From the NCBI GenBank assembly GCA_015066225.1, contig SVOT01000009.1, forward strand, positions 1 through 64,000: 64,000 nt of DNA, given 5' to 3'. Below, in pieces: positions 43,362-51,870 of this stretch; the stretch's first letter is position 1; each line of letters opens with the position of its first letter. This stretch comes from Oscillospiraceae bacterium. GTDB taxonomy: Bacteria; Bacillota; Clostridia; Oscillospirales; Acutalibacteraceae. The notes beneath the pieces are model-generated. The model was not told the DNA's origin. It was given only the letters and a program-made list of their open reading frames with translations, and ran no database searches. The translations under genes were made by a program, and so were the position numbers.

Positions 43362-43634
43362 AATTGAATAAAAAGGCGTTGAAGAAAAGGGCGCAATTAT
43401 TTCACCTTGCAGAGAAGTGGCGGTTGGTGCAAGCCACAGGTTGAGAGATTGATGTTTGTAGTTTCTGAGCCGGGAGGAAGAACAGCTTTCGCTTAGTAGA
43501 ACCTCTCCGTGATTGCTGCGTAAAGGCATAGAGGTTGTTTGACTTCGAGAGAGGCAGTTTATACTGCAATTTGAGTGGTACCGCGGGTATATTTTTACTC
43601 GTCTCAAAGAATATCTTTGGGACGGGTTTTTTAT
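43362..43634 (+). promoter_or_regulatory. T-box leader, putative Val specifier (GTA)
   Basis: Seen: GGCGTTGAAGA at the stem I base pairing with GAGCC, CAGAGA, a GTGGC...GCCAC hairpin with GGTTGGTGCAA, putative specifier GTA at 43458-43460 followed by GTTTCTGAG, the T-box core TGGTACCGCGG at 43576-43586, and a GTCTCAAAGA/TCTTTGGGAC terminator (43601-43623) followed by a T run. It heads the operon ligase-NTPase-VOR-IlvE. Confidence 0.88.
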
Positions 43635-43663
43635 TGTGTCCCTACAAAAACGGAGGATAGATT

Positions 43664-45958
43664 ATGGACAAAATCACCGGTCTTGATTTTAAAATCAAGG
43701 AGATGGCTGCCCGTATTCGGGAATTGCGTGAAATTGAGGGCTACACCACAGACGAGATGGCGTTGAAAACGGGTGTTGCCGAAAGTGAATACATTGCTTG
43801 CGAAAATGGTGAAAGCGACCTTAACTTTGCGTTCATTTACCGTTGTGCGCTTGCATTCAATGTTGACGTTTCGAGTATTATAGAGGGTAGCACACCCAAG
43901 CTCACCAACTACGTTTTCACAAAAGCAGGTAAAGGTCAGAAGATTGAAAAAGCTCACGGAATGACTTATTTCAACCTTGCTTCAAAATTCAAAAATAAAA
44001 TTGCCGAGCCGCTTTTTGTTGAGGCTACATACAGTGAAGAAAATCAGAATAAGGATATTGAGCTCACTTCTCACGACGGTCAGGAGCTTGATATTGTTGT
44101 TGAAGGTAAGTTAAAGGTTCAGGTGGGCGAGCATTCCGAGATTCTCGGCCCCGGTGACAGTATCTATTACGATTCTCTTACACCTCACGGTATGATTGCC
44201 GTTGACGGTAAGGATTGCACGTTCTACGCTATTGTTCTTAATCCGTCGGGTGAGCCTATCCCTGAGCTTCAGCACGTGAAGACTGAGGAATATAAAGAAC
44301 CCGTAAAGGTTAAAGAGGATAAGAAAGAAAGAATTTATCACAAGTTTATTGACGTTGAGCGCAACGAAAAAGGCACACCCACATCAATCAAATTTAAAAA
44401 TACAGAAAATTTCAACTTTGCATATGACCTTATCGATGCTCTTGCAGACAGAGAGCCCGATAAATTGGCAATGCTTCATATTGCAAGAGATAAAACTGAA
44501 AGAAGATTTACATTTAAGGATATGAAGCGTGGCTCTGCTCAGGCGGCGAACTACTTCAAATCCTTGGGCATCAAAAAGGGCGACAGAGTTATGCTTATAC
44601 TCAAGCGCCACTATCAGTATTGGTTTGCGATGCTCGGACTTAATAAATTAGGCGCTATCGGCATCCCTGCACCCAACCAGCTGCAGGAGCACGACCTTGA
44701 ATATCGCTTCCGGGCTGCAGGAATCAAAGCGATTATTTGTACAACAGACGGCGATGTAGCAAATCAGGTTGATATGGCGGCGGCAAAATGCCCCGACCTT
44801 AAAATTAAAATTGCTGTTGGCGAAGATCGCGACGGTTGGAGAAACTACGACGAAGAAAGCAAGCTGTTCAGCTCTCATTACGAAAGGGGCGAAAATGCTC
44901 CCGGCGGCGATGATTTGATGCTTATGTTCTTCACATCGGGCACAACAGGTTATCCCAAAATTGCCGCACACAGCTACACTTATGCTCTCGGTCATTTCCA
45001 CACAGCGAAATATTGGCACAACGTTGACCCCGACGGTCTTCATTTCACAATATCCGATACAGGCTGGGCAAAGTCTATGTGGGGCAAATTCTATGGACAA
45101 TGGCTCTGCGAAGCGGCTCTTTTTGTTTACGACTTTGATCGCTTTGATGCAGCAGACATTCTTCCCATGTTTGCAAAACACAATATTACAACGTTCTGTG
45201 CACCGCCCACAATGCTCAGAATGATGATAAAACAAGATATTTCAAAATACGATTTCTCCTCCGTTAAGCATATGACAACAGCGGGCGAGGCTCTTAACCC
45301 CGAGGTTTACCGCCAGTTTGAAAAGGCAACGGGTCTTCAGATTCTTGAGGGCTTTGGTCAGACTGAAAGCACAATGATTATCGGTAATATGACAGGCGCG
45401 CCCCACAAAATCGGTTCAATGGGTAAGCCTGCTCCGATTTATGACGTTTGCCTTGTTGATGCAGACGGTAACAAGGTTAACGTTGGTGAAAACGGTGAAA
45501 TTGTTGTTAATGTAAAAGACGGTGCTCCCTGCGGTCTCTTCAAGGGCTACTATAATGATGAAGAAAAAACCAAAGAGGTTTGGCACGATGGCTACTATCA
45601 TACAGGTGATGTTGCCTGGATGGACGAAGACGGCTTCTATTGGTATGTTGGTCGCGTGGATGACGTTATTAAATCTTCAGGCTACCGTATCGGGCCTTTC
45701 GAAATTGAAAGTGTTATTATGGAGCTTCCCTATGTTCTTGAGTGCGGTGTTTCAGCCGCTCCCGACGAGGTGAGGGGACAGGTTGTTAAAGCAAGCATTG
45801 TTCTTGTTCCCGGCACAGAGGGTACTGAAGAGCTCAAAAAAGAAATCCAGCAGTACGTTAAGAAGAAAACCGCTCCTTATAAATACCCCCGTATCGTTGT
45901 ATTCCGTGATGAATTGCCAAAAACAACCAGTGGAAAGATACAGAGGAATAAATTATAA
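43664..45958 (+). CDS. XRE-cupin-acyl-CoA ligase fusion, Val T-box controlled
   Basis: 764 residues, a close paralogue of the preceding fusion with identical domain order: XRE ~10-70, cupin ~105-195 (TSHDGQELDIVVEG, GDSIYYDSLTPHG), ligase ~230-764. Motifs: FTSGTTGYPK near 424, EGFGQTEST, TGDVAWMDEDG, YVGRVDDVIKSSGYRIGP and catalytic Lys758 in TSGKI. Similarity is highest in the last ~120 residues. The ATG follows CGGAGG. It is the first gene of a probable operon with the VOR subunits and IlvE. From its Val leader the predicted acid is isobutyrate (inference). The cupin keeps His/Glu/His candidates for metal binding. Confidence 0.85.
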   Translation: MDKITGLDFKIKEMAARIRELREIEGYTTDEMALKTGVAESEYIACENGESDLNFAFIYRCALAFNVDVSSIIEGSTPKLTNYVFTKAGKGQKIEKAHGMTYFNLASKFKNKIAEPLFVEATYSEENQNKDIELTSHDGQELDIVVEGKLKVQVGEHSEILGPGDSIYYDSLTPHGMIAVDGKDCTFYAIVLNPSGEPIPELQHVKTEEYKEPVKVKEDKKERIYHKFIDVERNEKGTPTSIKFKNTENFNFAYDLIDALADREPDKLAMLHIARDKTERRFTFKDMKRGSAQAANYFKSLGIKKGDRVMLILKRHYQYWFAMLGLNKLGAIGIPAPNQLQEHDLEYRFRAAGIKAIICTTDGDVANQVDMAAAKCPDLKIKIAVGEDRDGWRNYDEESKLFSSHYERGENAPGGDDLMLMFFTSGTTGYPKIAAHSYTYALGHFHTAKYWHNVDPDGLHFTISDTGWAKSMWGKFYGQWLCEAALFVYDFDRFDAADILPMFAKHNITTFCAPPTMLRMMIKQDISKYDFSSVKHMTTAGEALNPEVYRQFEKATGLQILEGFGQTESTMIIGNMTGAPHKIGSMGKPAPIYDVCLVDADGNKVNVGENGEIVVNVKDGAPCGLFKGYYNDEEKTKEVWHDGYYHTGDVAWMDEDGFYWYVGRVDDVIKSSGYRIGPFEIESVIMELPYVLECGVSAAPDEVRGQVVKASIVLVPGTEGTEELKKEIQQYVKKKTAPYKYPRIVVFRDELPKTTSGKIQRNKL

Positions 45959-45981
45959 TCTATAAAAAGAAGGTGATGAAG

Positions 45982-46644
45982 ATGCAAAGTAAACGAATGA
46001 CTCTTTTTGCGGGGCACTACGGCAGCGGCAAAACAAATATTGCCGTTAACTACGCTTTGTATCTTAAAAGCCTTGGCGAAAACGTCGTCATTGCTGACCT
46101 TGATATCGTTAACCCCTATTTCAGAACAAGAGACAGTCTTGAGGATTTGGACAAAGCGGGGATTAAATTGATTTCCTCTGAGTTCGCAAACTCAAATGTG
46201 GATTTACCTGCTTTACCTCAGGATGTATATTCTCTTCTTGACAAACGTGAAGAAAAGGCGATAATGGATATTGGCGGTGATGACCGCGGCGCTTATGCCC
46301 TTGGTAGGTATGCAGACGCTATTAAAGAAGAAAACGACTATGAAATGCTTTTTGTTTTCAATAAATATCGTCCTTTAACACCCGATGCAGAATCTGCTTT
46401 TGAAATAATGCAGGAAATTGAAGCGGCGTGTAAGGTTAAATTCACTGCAATAGTCAATAACTCCAACCTTGGTGAGAGCACCACGGCAGAGGATGTTTTA
46501 AATTCGGTTGACAGTGCCGAAAAATTGTCTGAATTAACAGGCTTGCCTGTTAAAATGACAACTGTCACAGAAAAATTAGTTAATAATCTCAACGGAAAAA
46601 TTTCAAATCTGTTTCCGCTGACTTTACAAAAAAAGATAATTTAG
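45982..46644 (+). CDS. ParA/MinD/CobB-like P-loop NTPase in the VOR operon
   Basis: 220 residues. Walker A GHYGSGKTN is at about 11-19, followed by VVIADLDIVNPYFRTRD, where a switch-I-like Asp sits, and AIMDIGGDDRG as Walker B. The deviant-Walker lysine of true ParA proteins is not present; the fold is nearer to dethiobiotin synthetase/CobQ-type NTPases. Cytosolic, function unknown; placed before the ferredoxin subunit it could help assemble or load the oxidoreductase (inference). The ATG at 45982 is eight bases after AGAAGG; an earlier in-frame GTG/ATG lies too close. Confidence 0.7.
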   Translation: MQSKRMTLFAGHYGSGKTNIAVNYALYLKSLGENVVIADLDIVNPYFRTRDSLEDLDKAGIKLISSEFANSNVDLPALPQDVYSLLDKREEKAIMDIGGDDRGAYALGRYADAIKEENDYEMLFVFNKYRPLTPDAESAFEIMQEIEAACKVKFTAIVNNSNLGESTTAEDVLNSVDSAEKLSELTGLPVKMTTVTEKLVNNLNGKISNLFPLTLQKKII

Positions 46645-46655
46645 GAGGCAGAAAA

Positions 46656-46862
46656 ATGGCAAAAGTAACATTCGCAGAAAATGTTTGCAAGGGTTGCGGT
46701 TTGTGCGTAACTGCTTGTCCCAAGAAAATTGTGGAACTTGATTCTGCAAAGCTCAACGCAAAAGGTCATCATCCGGCACATTGCATCGATGAAAGCAAGT
46801 GTATCGGTTGCGCATTTTGTGCAACAATGTGCCCCGACTGCGCTATAACTGTTGAAAGGTAA
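46656..46862 (+). CDS. vorD: 2-oxoacid:ferredoxin oxidoreductase delta subunit (2x4Fe-4S ferredoxin)
   Basis: 68 residues with two cluster motifs, CKGCGLCVTACP (~11-22) and CIGCAFCATMCP (~49-60), and the 'KGHHPAHCIDESKC' linker typical of the VOR/KOR delta subunit. It passes electrons between the TPP subunit and ferredoxin. RBS TTTAGGAGG precedes the ATG; it lies 12 bases after the NTPase gene and 10 before the alpha subunit. Confidence 0.92.
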   Translation: MAKVTFAENVCKGCGLCVTACPKKIVELDSAKLNAKGHHPAHCIDESKCIGCAFCATMCPDCAITVER

Positions 46863-46872
46863 GGTGAAATAA

Positions 46873-47937
46873 ATGGGTGAGAAAGTTTTAATGAAAGGTA
46901 ATGAGGCTATCGCCGAAGCTGCAATCAGAGCAGGTTGTATGCATTATTTCGGTTACCCCATTACTCCCCAGACAGAAATTGCCGCATATATGGCAAAAAG
47001 AATGCCCAAGGTGGGTGGCGTATTCCTTCAGGCTGAAAGTGAAATCGCCGCAATCAATATGGTTCTCGGCGTTGCCGCGACAGGCAAACGTGTTATGACC
47101 TCTTCTTCAAGCCCCGGAGTTTCTCTCAAGAGTGAGGGTATTTCTTACATAGCAGGCTCAGATGTTCCTGCACTTATCGTTAACGTTCAGCGTGGTGGCC
47201 CCGGTCTCGGTGGTATCCAGCCCTCTCAGTCCGATTATTTCCAGGCTGTTAAAGGCGGTAGCCACGGCGACTTCAAGAAAATTGTTCTTGCGCCCGCTTC
47301 TGTTCAGGAGATGGCAGACCTTACAAGCACTGCGTTTGACCTCGCAGATAAATACAGAATGCCCGCTATGATTCTTGCGGACGGTACTCTCGGTCAGATG
47401 ATGGAGCCTGTTGAGCTTCCCGAAACAGCTCCCAACAGCTTCGAAAAGCCCTGGGCACTTACAGGCACAAAAGGGGAGAGAAAGCATAATATTGTCAACT
47501 CCCTCTACCTCAAGCCCGAAGAGCTCGAAAAAACTAACTTCGAGCGTTATGCAAGATATAAAACAGTTGAAGAGAATGAGGTTCTCTTTGAAGAATATCT
47601 TATGGATGATGCAGATATCTGCGTTGTTTCTTTTGGTATCACAGCCCGTGTTGCTAAAAATGCTATTGTTGAAGCACGTGCAAAGGGTATCAAGGTCGGT
47701 ATGATTCGTCCCATAACTCTCTGGCCCTTCCCCGATAAGGTTCTCAGAGCAGCGGCTGACAAATGCAAAGCATTCCTCACAGTTGAAATGAATATGGGTC
47801 AGATGATTGAAGATGTTAAGCTTGCAACAGAATGCAAGAAGCCCGTATATCTTTGCAACCGCACAGGCGGTATGATTCCCTCACCTGAAGAGGTACTTGC
47901 AAAGATTGAAGAAATCAATGAAGGAGGCGACAAATAA
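46873..47937 (+). CDS. vorB: 2-oxoacid:ferredoxin oxidoreductase alpha subunit (VorB type)
   Basis: 354 residues. N-terminal pyrimidine-binding domain: [28 protein letters not shown], then [37 protein letters not shown]. The C-terminal part is a transketolase-C-like domain from ~230. Together with VorA/C/D it interconverts a 2-oxoacid plus CoA with acyl-CoA, CO2 and reduced ferredoxin. The family typed as 3-methyl-2-oxobutanoate (branched-chain) oxidoreductase shares this layout; KOR-like alternatives are not excluded by sequence alone. The last base is shared with vorA. Confidence 0.9.
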   Translation: MGEKVLMKGNEAIAEAAIRAGCMHYFGYPITPQTEIAAYMAKRMPKVGGVFLQAESEIAAINMVLGVAATGKRVMTSSSSPGVSLKSEGISYIAGSDVPALIVNVQRGGPGLGGIQPSQSDYFQAVKGGSHGDFKKIVLAPASVQEMADLTSTAFDLADKYRMPAMILADGTLGQMMEPVELPETAPNSFEKPWALTGTKGERKHNIVNSLYLKPEELEKTNFERYARYKTVEENEVLFEEYLMDDADICVVSFGITARVAKNAIVEARAKGIKVGMIRPITLWPFPDKVLRAAADKCKAFLTVEMNMGQMIEDVKLATECKKPVYLCNRTGGMIPSPEEVLAKIEEINEGGDK

Positions 47938-48689
47938 TGGTAGTATTTGAAAAACCCAAAACGTTAACAGATGCACCGCTTCATTACTGTCCCGGTTGCA
48001 CTCACGGTATTATTCACCGACTTGTTGCCGAGGTTATTGATGAACTCGGTATCGACGGCAGAACTATCGGTGTTGCTCCCGTTGGTTGCTCTGTTATGGC
48101 TTATGACTATTTTACATGTGATTTCATTCAGGCACCTCACGGCAGAGCTCCTGCTGTTGCAACGGGTGTAAAAAGAGCAGACCCCGAAAACAACGTTGTT
48201 TTCACATATCAGGGCGACGGTGACCTTGCCGCTATCGGTACTGCTGAAACTGTTCATGCCGCTGCAAGACGTGAAAACATCACAGTTATTTTCGTAAACA
48301 ACGCAATCTACGGTATGACAGGCGGTCAGATGGCTCCCACAACTCTTCCCGGTCAGGTTACCCAGACCTCTCCCTACGGCAGAGACGTTAACACTGTTGG
48401 TTACCCCGTTAAGGTTTGCGAGCTTCTTCAGAACGTTGACGGTGCGGCATATCTCGAAAGAGTTTCCGTAAACAATCCTGCAAACGTTAAAAAGGCAAAA
48501 GCCGCTATCAAAAAAGCATTCCAGAATCAGCTTGACGGCAAGGGCTTCTCTCTTGTTGAGGTTGTTTCAACTTGCCCCACAAACTGGGGTATGACACCCG
48601 AAAAAGCACTTAAATGGCTTGAGGAAAATATGCTTCCTTATTACCCCTTGGGTGTTTATAAAGATATCTACGCAGAGGAGGCAAAATAA
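47937..48689 (+). CDS. vorA: 2-oxoacid:ferredoxin oxidoreductase beta subunit (TPP-binding, VorA type)
   Basis: 250 residues. CPGCTHG near 18-24, the TPP motif GDGDLAAIG...[11 protein letters not shown] near 95-130, and [12 protein letters not shown] before it. It binds thiamine diphosphate and forms the active site with VorB. TAATG coupling at both ends (shared base with vorB stop and with vorC start) shows tight stoichiometric expression. Confidence 0.92.
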   Translation: MVVFEKPKTLTDAPLHYCPGCTHGIIHRLVAEVIDELGIDGRTIGVAPVGCSVMAYDYFTCDFIQAPHGRAPAVATGVKRADPENNVVFTYQGDGDLAAIGTAETVHAAARRENITVIFVNNAIYGMTGGQMAPTTLPGQVTQTSPYGRDVNTVGYPVKVCELLQNVDGAAYLERVSVNNPANVKKAKAAIKKAFQNQLDGKGFSLVEVVSTCPTNWGMTPEKALKWLEENMLPYYPLGVYKDIYAEEAK

Positions 48690-49225
48690 TGAGTAAAGCA
48701 TGTAACATTCTTTTTGCCGGTTTCGGCGGTCAGGGTATTCTTTTTGCAGGCAAATTCGTTGCATATAAAGGTCTTCTTGAAAACAAACAGGTTTCATGGC
48801 TTCCTTCATACGGTCCCGAAATGCGTGGCGGCACAGCTAACTGCAGCGTTATCGTCAGCGACGAGCCCATCGGCTCTCCCATTGTCGGCAAACCCGACGT
48901 TCTTGTTGCAATGAACCTTCCTTCTCTTGACAAATACGAAAATGAAGTTGTTTCAGGCGGTAAAATTTTCGTTGATTCAACTCTTATTTCACGCAAGGTT
49001 GAGAGAACAGACGTTGATGTTTTCTATATCCCCGCAACACAGATTGCTAACGAAAAAGGCATCAGCACACTTGCAAATATGATTATAACCGGTAAGCTTC
49101 TTAAAGAAGTTCCTCAGATTGGCTTTGACGGTATCGATGCACCTCTCGCAAAGGTTGTTTCTGCCCGTCACCAGGACCTTCTTGAGGTTAACAAAACAGC
49201 ACTCAAGCTCGGTTACGACTATTAA
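48689..49225 (+). CDS. vorC: 2-oxoacid:ferredoxin oxidoreductase gamma subunit (VorC type)
   Basis: 178 residues. [17 protein letters not shown] at ~10-26 and [22 protein letters not shown] near 45-65 are signatures of the gamma/CoA-interacting domain. Full length for a separate gamma subunit. The operon order D-B-A-C, ending with an aminotransferase gene 24 bases later, ties the complex to amino-acid interconversion. Confidence 0.92.
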   Translation: MSKACNILFAGFGGQGILFAGKFVAYKGLLENKQVSWLPSYGPEMRGGTANCSVIVSDEPIGSPIVGKPDVLVAMNLPSLDKYENEVVSGGKIFVDSTLISRKVERTDVDVFYIPATQIANEKGISTLANMIITGKLLKEVPQIGFDGIDAPLAKVVSARHQDLLEVNKTALKLGYDY

Positions 49226-49249
49226 TTTTCAGAAAAGAGGTTATTTTCA

Positions 49250-50326
49250 ATGAGCTACAATTTCAAAATTGAAAAAACAACAGCACCTAAGGCTAAACCT
49301 CAGGATGAAAGCAAACTCGGTTTCGGTAAACTTTTTACTGACCATATGTTTATTATGAACTATGACGAAGGTCAGGGCTGGCATGACGGCAGAGTTGTTC
49401 CCTACGGTCCTCTTCAGCTTGACCCCTCTTCAATGGTTTTCCACTATGCACAGGAGCTTTTCGAGGGTCTTAAAGCATACAGAACTGCTGACGGCAGCAT
49501 TCAGCTTTTCCGTCCTCAGAAAAACATTGAAAGAATGAACAACACCTGCGACCGTCTTTGTGTTCCCCGCCTTGATCCCGATATGGTTCTTGAGGCTATC
49601 AAAACTGTTGTTGATGTTGATAAGGATTGGGTTCCCCACAACGACGGAACATCACTTTACATCCGCCCCTTCATCATTGCTACAGACGCTTTTCTTGGTG
49701 TTCACGCTTCCCACAGCTACATTTTCGCAATTATCCTTTCACCCGTTGGCTCTTACTATGCAAACGGTATGGATCCTGTTAAGATTTACATTGAACGTGA
49801 ATACGTTCGCTGTGTAAAAGGCGGCACAGGCATGGCTAAAGCCGGCGGTAACTATGCTGCATCTCTCATCGGTCAGGAAAAGGCAGATAAAATGGGCTAT
49901 GCTCAGGTTCTTTGGCTCGATGGTGTTGAGAGAAAATATATCGACGAAGTTGGCGCAATGAACGTTTTCTTTGTTATTGACGGTACGGTTATCACACCCT
50001 CTCTTGAAGACGGTAACATTCTTCCCGGTGTCACAAGAGCATCCTGCGTTGAGGTTCTTAAGGCAAACGGATACAAGGTTGAAGAGAGAAAAATATCTAT
50101 TGATGAGGTTAAAGAGGCTCATAAGAACGGCACACTTACCGAATCCTTCGGTACAGGTACAGCCGCAGTTATTTCACCCGTTGGTGAATATATCGACGGT
50201 GACGAGCATCTTATTATCAACGATTCAAAAATCGGTCCTGTTGCTCAGTTCCTTTATGATGAGCTCACAGGAATTCAGTGGGGTAAGAAGGAAGATAAGC
50301 TCGGCTGGATTGTAAAAGTTAACTAA
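49250..50326 (+). CDS. ilvE: Branched-chain amino-acid aminotransferase
   Basis: 358 residues, PLP fold type IV, long BCAT form. Seen: YGPLQLDPSSMVFHYAQELFEGLKAYR near the substrate pocket, KGGTGMAKAGGNYAAS, the PLP-binding Lys in GVERKYIDEVGAMNVFF, GNILPGVTRASC, and SFGTGTAAVISPVG. Transfers an amino group between glutamate and the 2-oxoacids of Val, Leu and Ile. As the last gene behind the Val T-box and VOR it completes the path from acyl-CoA to amino acid. RBS AAGAGG precedes the ATG and a terminator follows. Confidence 0.95.
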   Translation: MSYNFKIEKTTAPKAKPQDESKLGFGKLFTDHMFIMNYDEGQGWHDGRVVPYGPLQLDPSSMVFHYAQELFEGLKAYRTADGSIQLFRPQKNIERMNNTCDRLCVPRLDPDMVLEAIKTVVDVDKDWVPHNDGTSLYIRPFIIATDAFLGVHASHSYIFAIILSPVGSYYANGMDPVKIYIEREYVRCVKGGTGMAKAGGNYAASLIGQEKADKMGYAQVLWLDGVERKYIDEVGAMNVFFVIDGTVITPSLEDGNILPGVTRASCVEVLKANGYKVEERKISIDEVKEAHKNGTLTESFGTGTAAVISPVGEYIDGDEHLIINDSKIGPVAQFLYDELTGIQWGKKEDKLGWIVKVN

Positions 50327-50334
50327 ACACTCTG

Positions 50335-50364
50335 AACCCCGTTTATTCGTGAACGGGGTTTTTT
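50335..50364 (+). terminator. Terminator after ilvE
   Basis: AACCCCGTT/AACGGGGTT nine-bp stem with an eight-base loop and TTTT. Confidence 0.9.
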
Positions 50365-50365
50365 G

Positions 50366-50394
50366 TTGCAAATTTTCTAATAATATGATAAAAT
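50366..50394 (+). promoter_or_regulatory. Promoter of the LCP gene
   Basis: TTGCAA, 17 bases, TAAAAT, immediately after the ilvE terminator and 28 bases before the ATG. Confidence 0.65.
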
Positions 50395-50422
50395 CATCAG
50401 AGTTTATCAAAGGAGAAATAAA

Positions 50423-51802
50423 ATGTCAGATAAAAAATATTCTAACGATGATAGCTACTCTGAGTTGTTAAAAATGATTGAGGAAGACTACGAGCTCAAC
50501 AAAAAAATCAACGAGCCTGTTGTTGAATATGAGGATGTTTACAGCAACTCAACACCAACAGAATACGAGGATGTATACAGCTTCTCGGATTCTTCTGTTG
50601 ATTATCCGGATTCTTCAAAGGACGTGTATATCGGCAGAACCCCTAAAGCAGACGACGTATATATCAGCAAACCCAAGGAAATAAAAAAAGTCAGCAAATT
50701 CCCTACTGAGGATATACCCGTGGTGAAACAGCCTGCTCCCGTTTATAATACCGACGATGACGAGGATTCTGTATCGGATTTTGAGGCAAAAAGAAAGAAA
50801 AAGCATAAAAAGAAACCCGTAAAGCTTGTGGTTCTTGCGGTTTTGCTTGCCGTTATAATCGGTCTTGGCAGCTTTGCTTCCTCTGCCGTTAACAGCATTG
50901 TCGGTAAATTTCAGGAGGCTGAGCCGATTGAACACATTGAGAACGTTGAATCTCTTGTCAGCGATAAAAACGTTCGCAATATTTTGTTTATCGGCGCAGA
51001 TAAAGAAAGCGGCGGCAATTCACGAAGCGACAGTATAATGTTAATCTCTGTCAATAAAAAAACGGGCAGAATAACCGTTTGTTCAATTCTTCGTGATACC
51101 CATCTTGATATCCCCGGTGAGCGTGAAGCAAAGGTTAATGCCGCATATTCCTGGGGCGGTGCCAATCTTCTCATTCAGACCATTGAGCAGAATTTCGGTA
51201 TAAAAATTGACGATTACGCAACTGTCGATTTTGAAATGTTTACCGATTTGGTTGATGCCTTAGGCGGTATTGAGGTTGAAGTAACTGAAAACGAGGCGGA
51301 TTATATAAACAATCGCCACAGATACGGTAACGAGGTGAAGCCCGATTATTTTGAAAGTGGCGAAAGTGTTCATCTTAACGGATACCAGGCTTTGTGGTAT
51401 TCACGAATCAGAAAGCTTGACTCTGACTTTATGCGAACAGAACGACAGAGAAAGGTTATAACCGCTATTTTCGAAAAGGTAAAGGACAAAATGAATCCTG
51501 CAGGTGTGTTTGAGCTTATGGATACAGCTGAAGCAGTTGCACCGTTTGTTAAAACTACTCTTTCTGCATCGGATTTCTGGAGTCTTGCCACAAGCGTTTT
51601 CGGTTGCTTTTCAAAGTCGGGGATGAATATGGAAAAACTCATTGTTCAACAGCAGATACCCTTTGAGGATACCTGGCATTATTCAAGCGAATGGGACGGT
51701 TCAAGCATCAGCATAGATGTTGAAGAGAATAAACAGCTTCTTTATACTCTTCTTTATGAGGATTACGAAATTCCGGAGGATGAGAGCACAAATTCAGAAT
51801 AA
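50423..51802 (+). CDS. LytR-CpsA-Psr (LCP) family cell-wall glycopolymer ligase
   Basis: 459 residues. The N-terminal cytosolic part (~135 residues) is rich in Asp, Ser and Tyr, with repeated EYEDVYS/DDVYIS blocks. A Lys cluster and a membrane span follow at ~138-158, then the LCP domain: NILFIGADKESGGNSRSDSIML, SILRDTHLDIPG, KVNAAYSWGG and a late RQRKVITAIF. LCP enzymes attach teichoic acids or capsules to peptidoglycan outside the membrane. The repeated tyrosines in the cytosolic tail could be phosphorylation sites (inference). RBS AAAGGAG. Confidence 0.87.
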   Translation: MSDKKYSNDDSYSELLKMIEEDYELNKKINEPVVEYEDVYSNSTPTEYEDVYSFSDSSVDYPDSSKDVYIGRTPKADDVYISKPKEIKKVSKFPTEDIPVVKQPAPVYNTDDDEDSVSDFEAKRKKKHKKKPVKLVVLAVLLAVIIGLGSFASSAVNSIVGKFQEAEPIEHIENVESLVSDKNVRNILFIGADKESGGNSRSDSIMLISVNKKTGRITVCSILRDTHLDIPGEREAKVNAAYSWGGANLLIQTIEQNFGIKIDDYATVDFEMFTDLVDALGGIEVEVTENEADYINNRHRYGNEVKPDYFESGESVHLNGYQALWYSRIRKLDSDFMRTERQRKVITAIFEKVKDKMNPAGVFELMDTAEAVAPFVKTTLSASDFWSLATSVFGCFSKSGMNMEKLIVQQQIPFEDTWHYSSEWDGSSISIDVEENKQLLYTLLYEDYEIPEDESTNSE

Positions 51803-51824
51803 TTATTAAGAATAACAACAATAG

Positions 51825-51862
51825 CTCCCTCATATACTTTCATAGAAGGTATATGAAGGGAG
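51825..51862 (+). promoter_or_regulatory. Hairpin that encloses the ribosome-binding site of the SPOCS-LysM gene
   Basis: Arms CTCCCT-CATATAC (51825-51837) and GTATATGAAGGGAG (51849-51862) pair with one bulged base; the right arm contains the Shine-Dalgarno GAAGGGAG of the ATG at 51871. The following bases (TTAATTTTATGG) are a poor T run, so it could be a weak terminator of the LCP transcript, a translation switch, or both. Confidence 0.55.
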
Positions 51863-51870
51863 TTAATTTT

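Noticed and set aside
45973-50326. Catabolic (amino-acid-oxidising) reading of the VOR-IlvE operon
   Set aside because: VOR and IlvE often serve amino-acid fermentation, but control by a T-box that turns on when the amino acid is scarce argues for synthesis; kept as the alternative if the T-box assignment fails.
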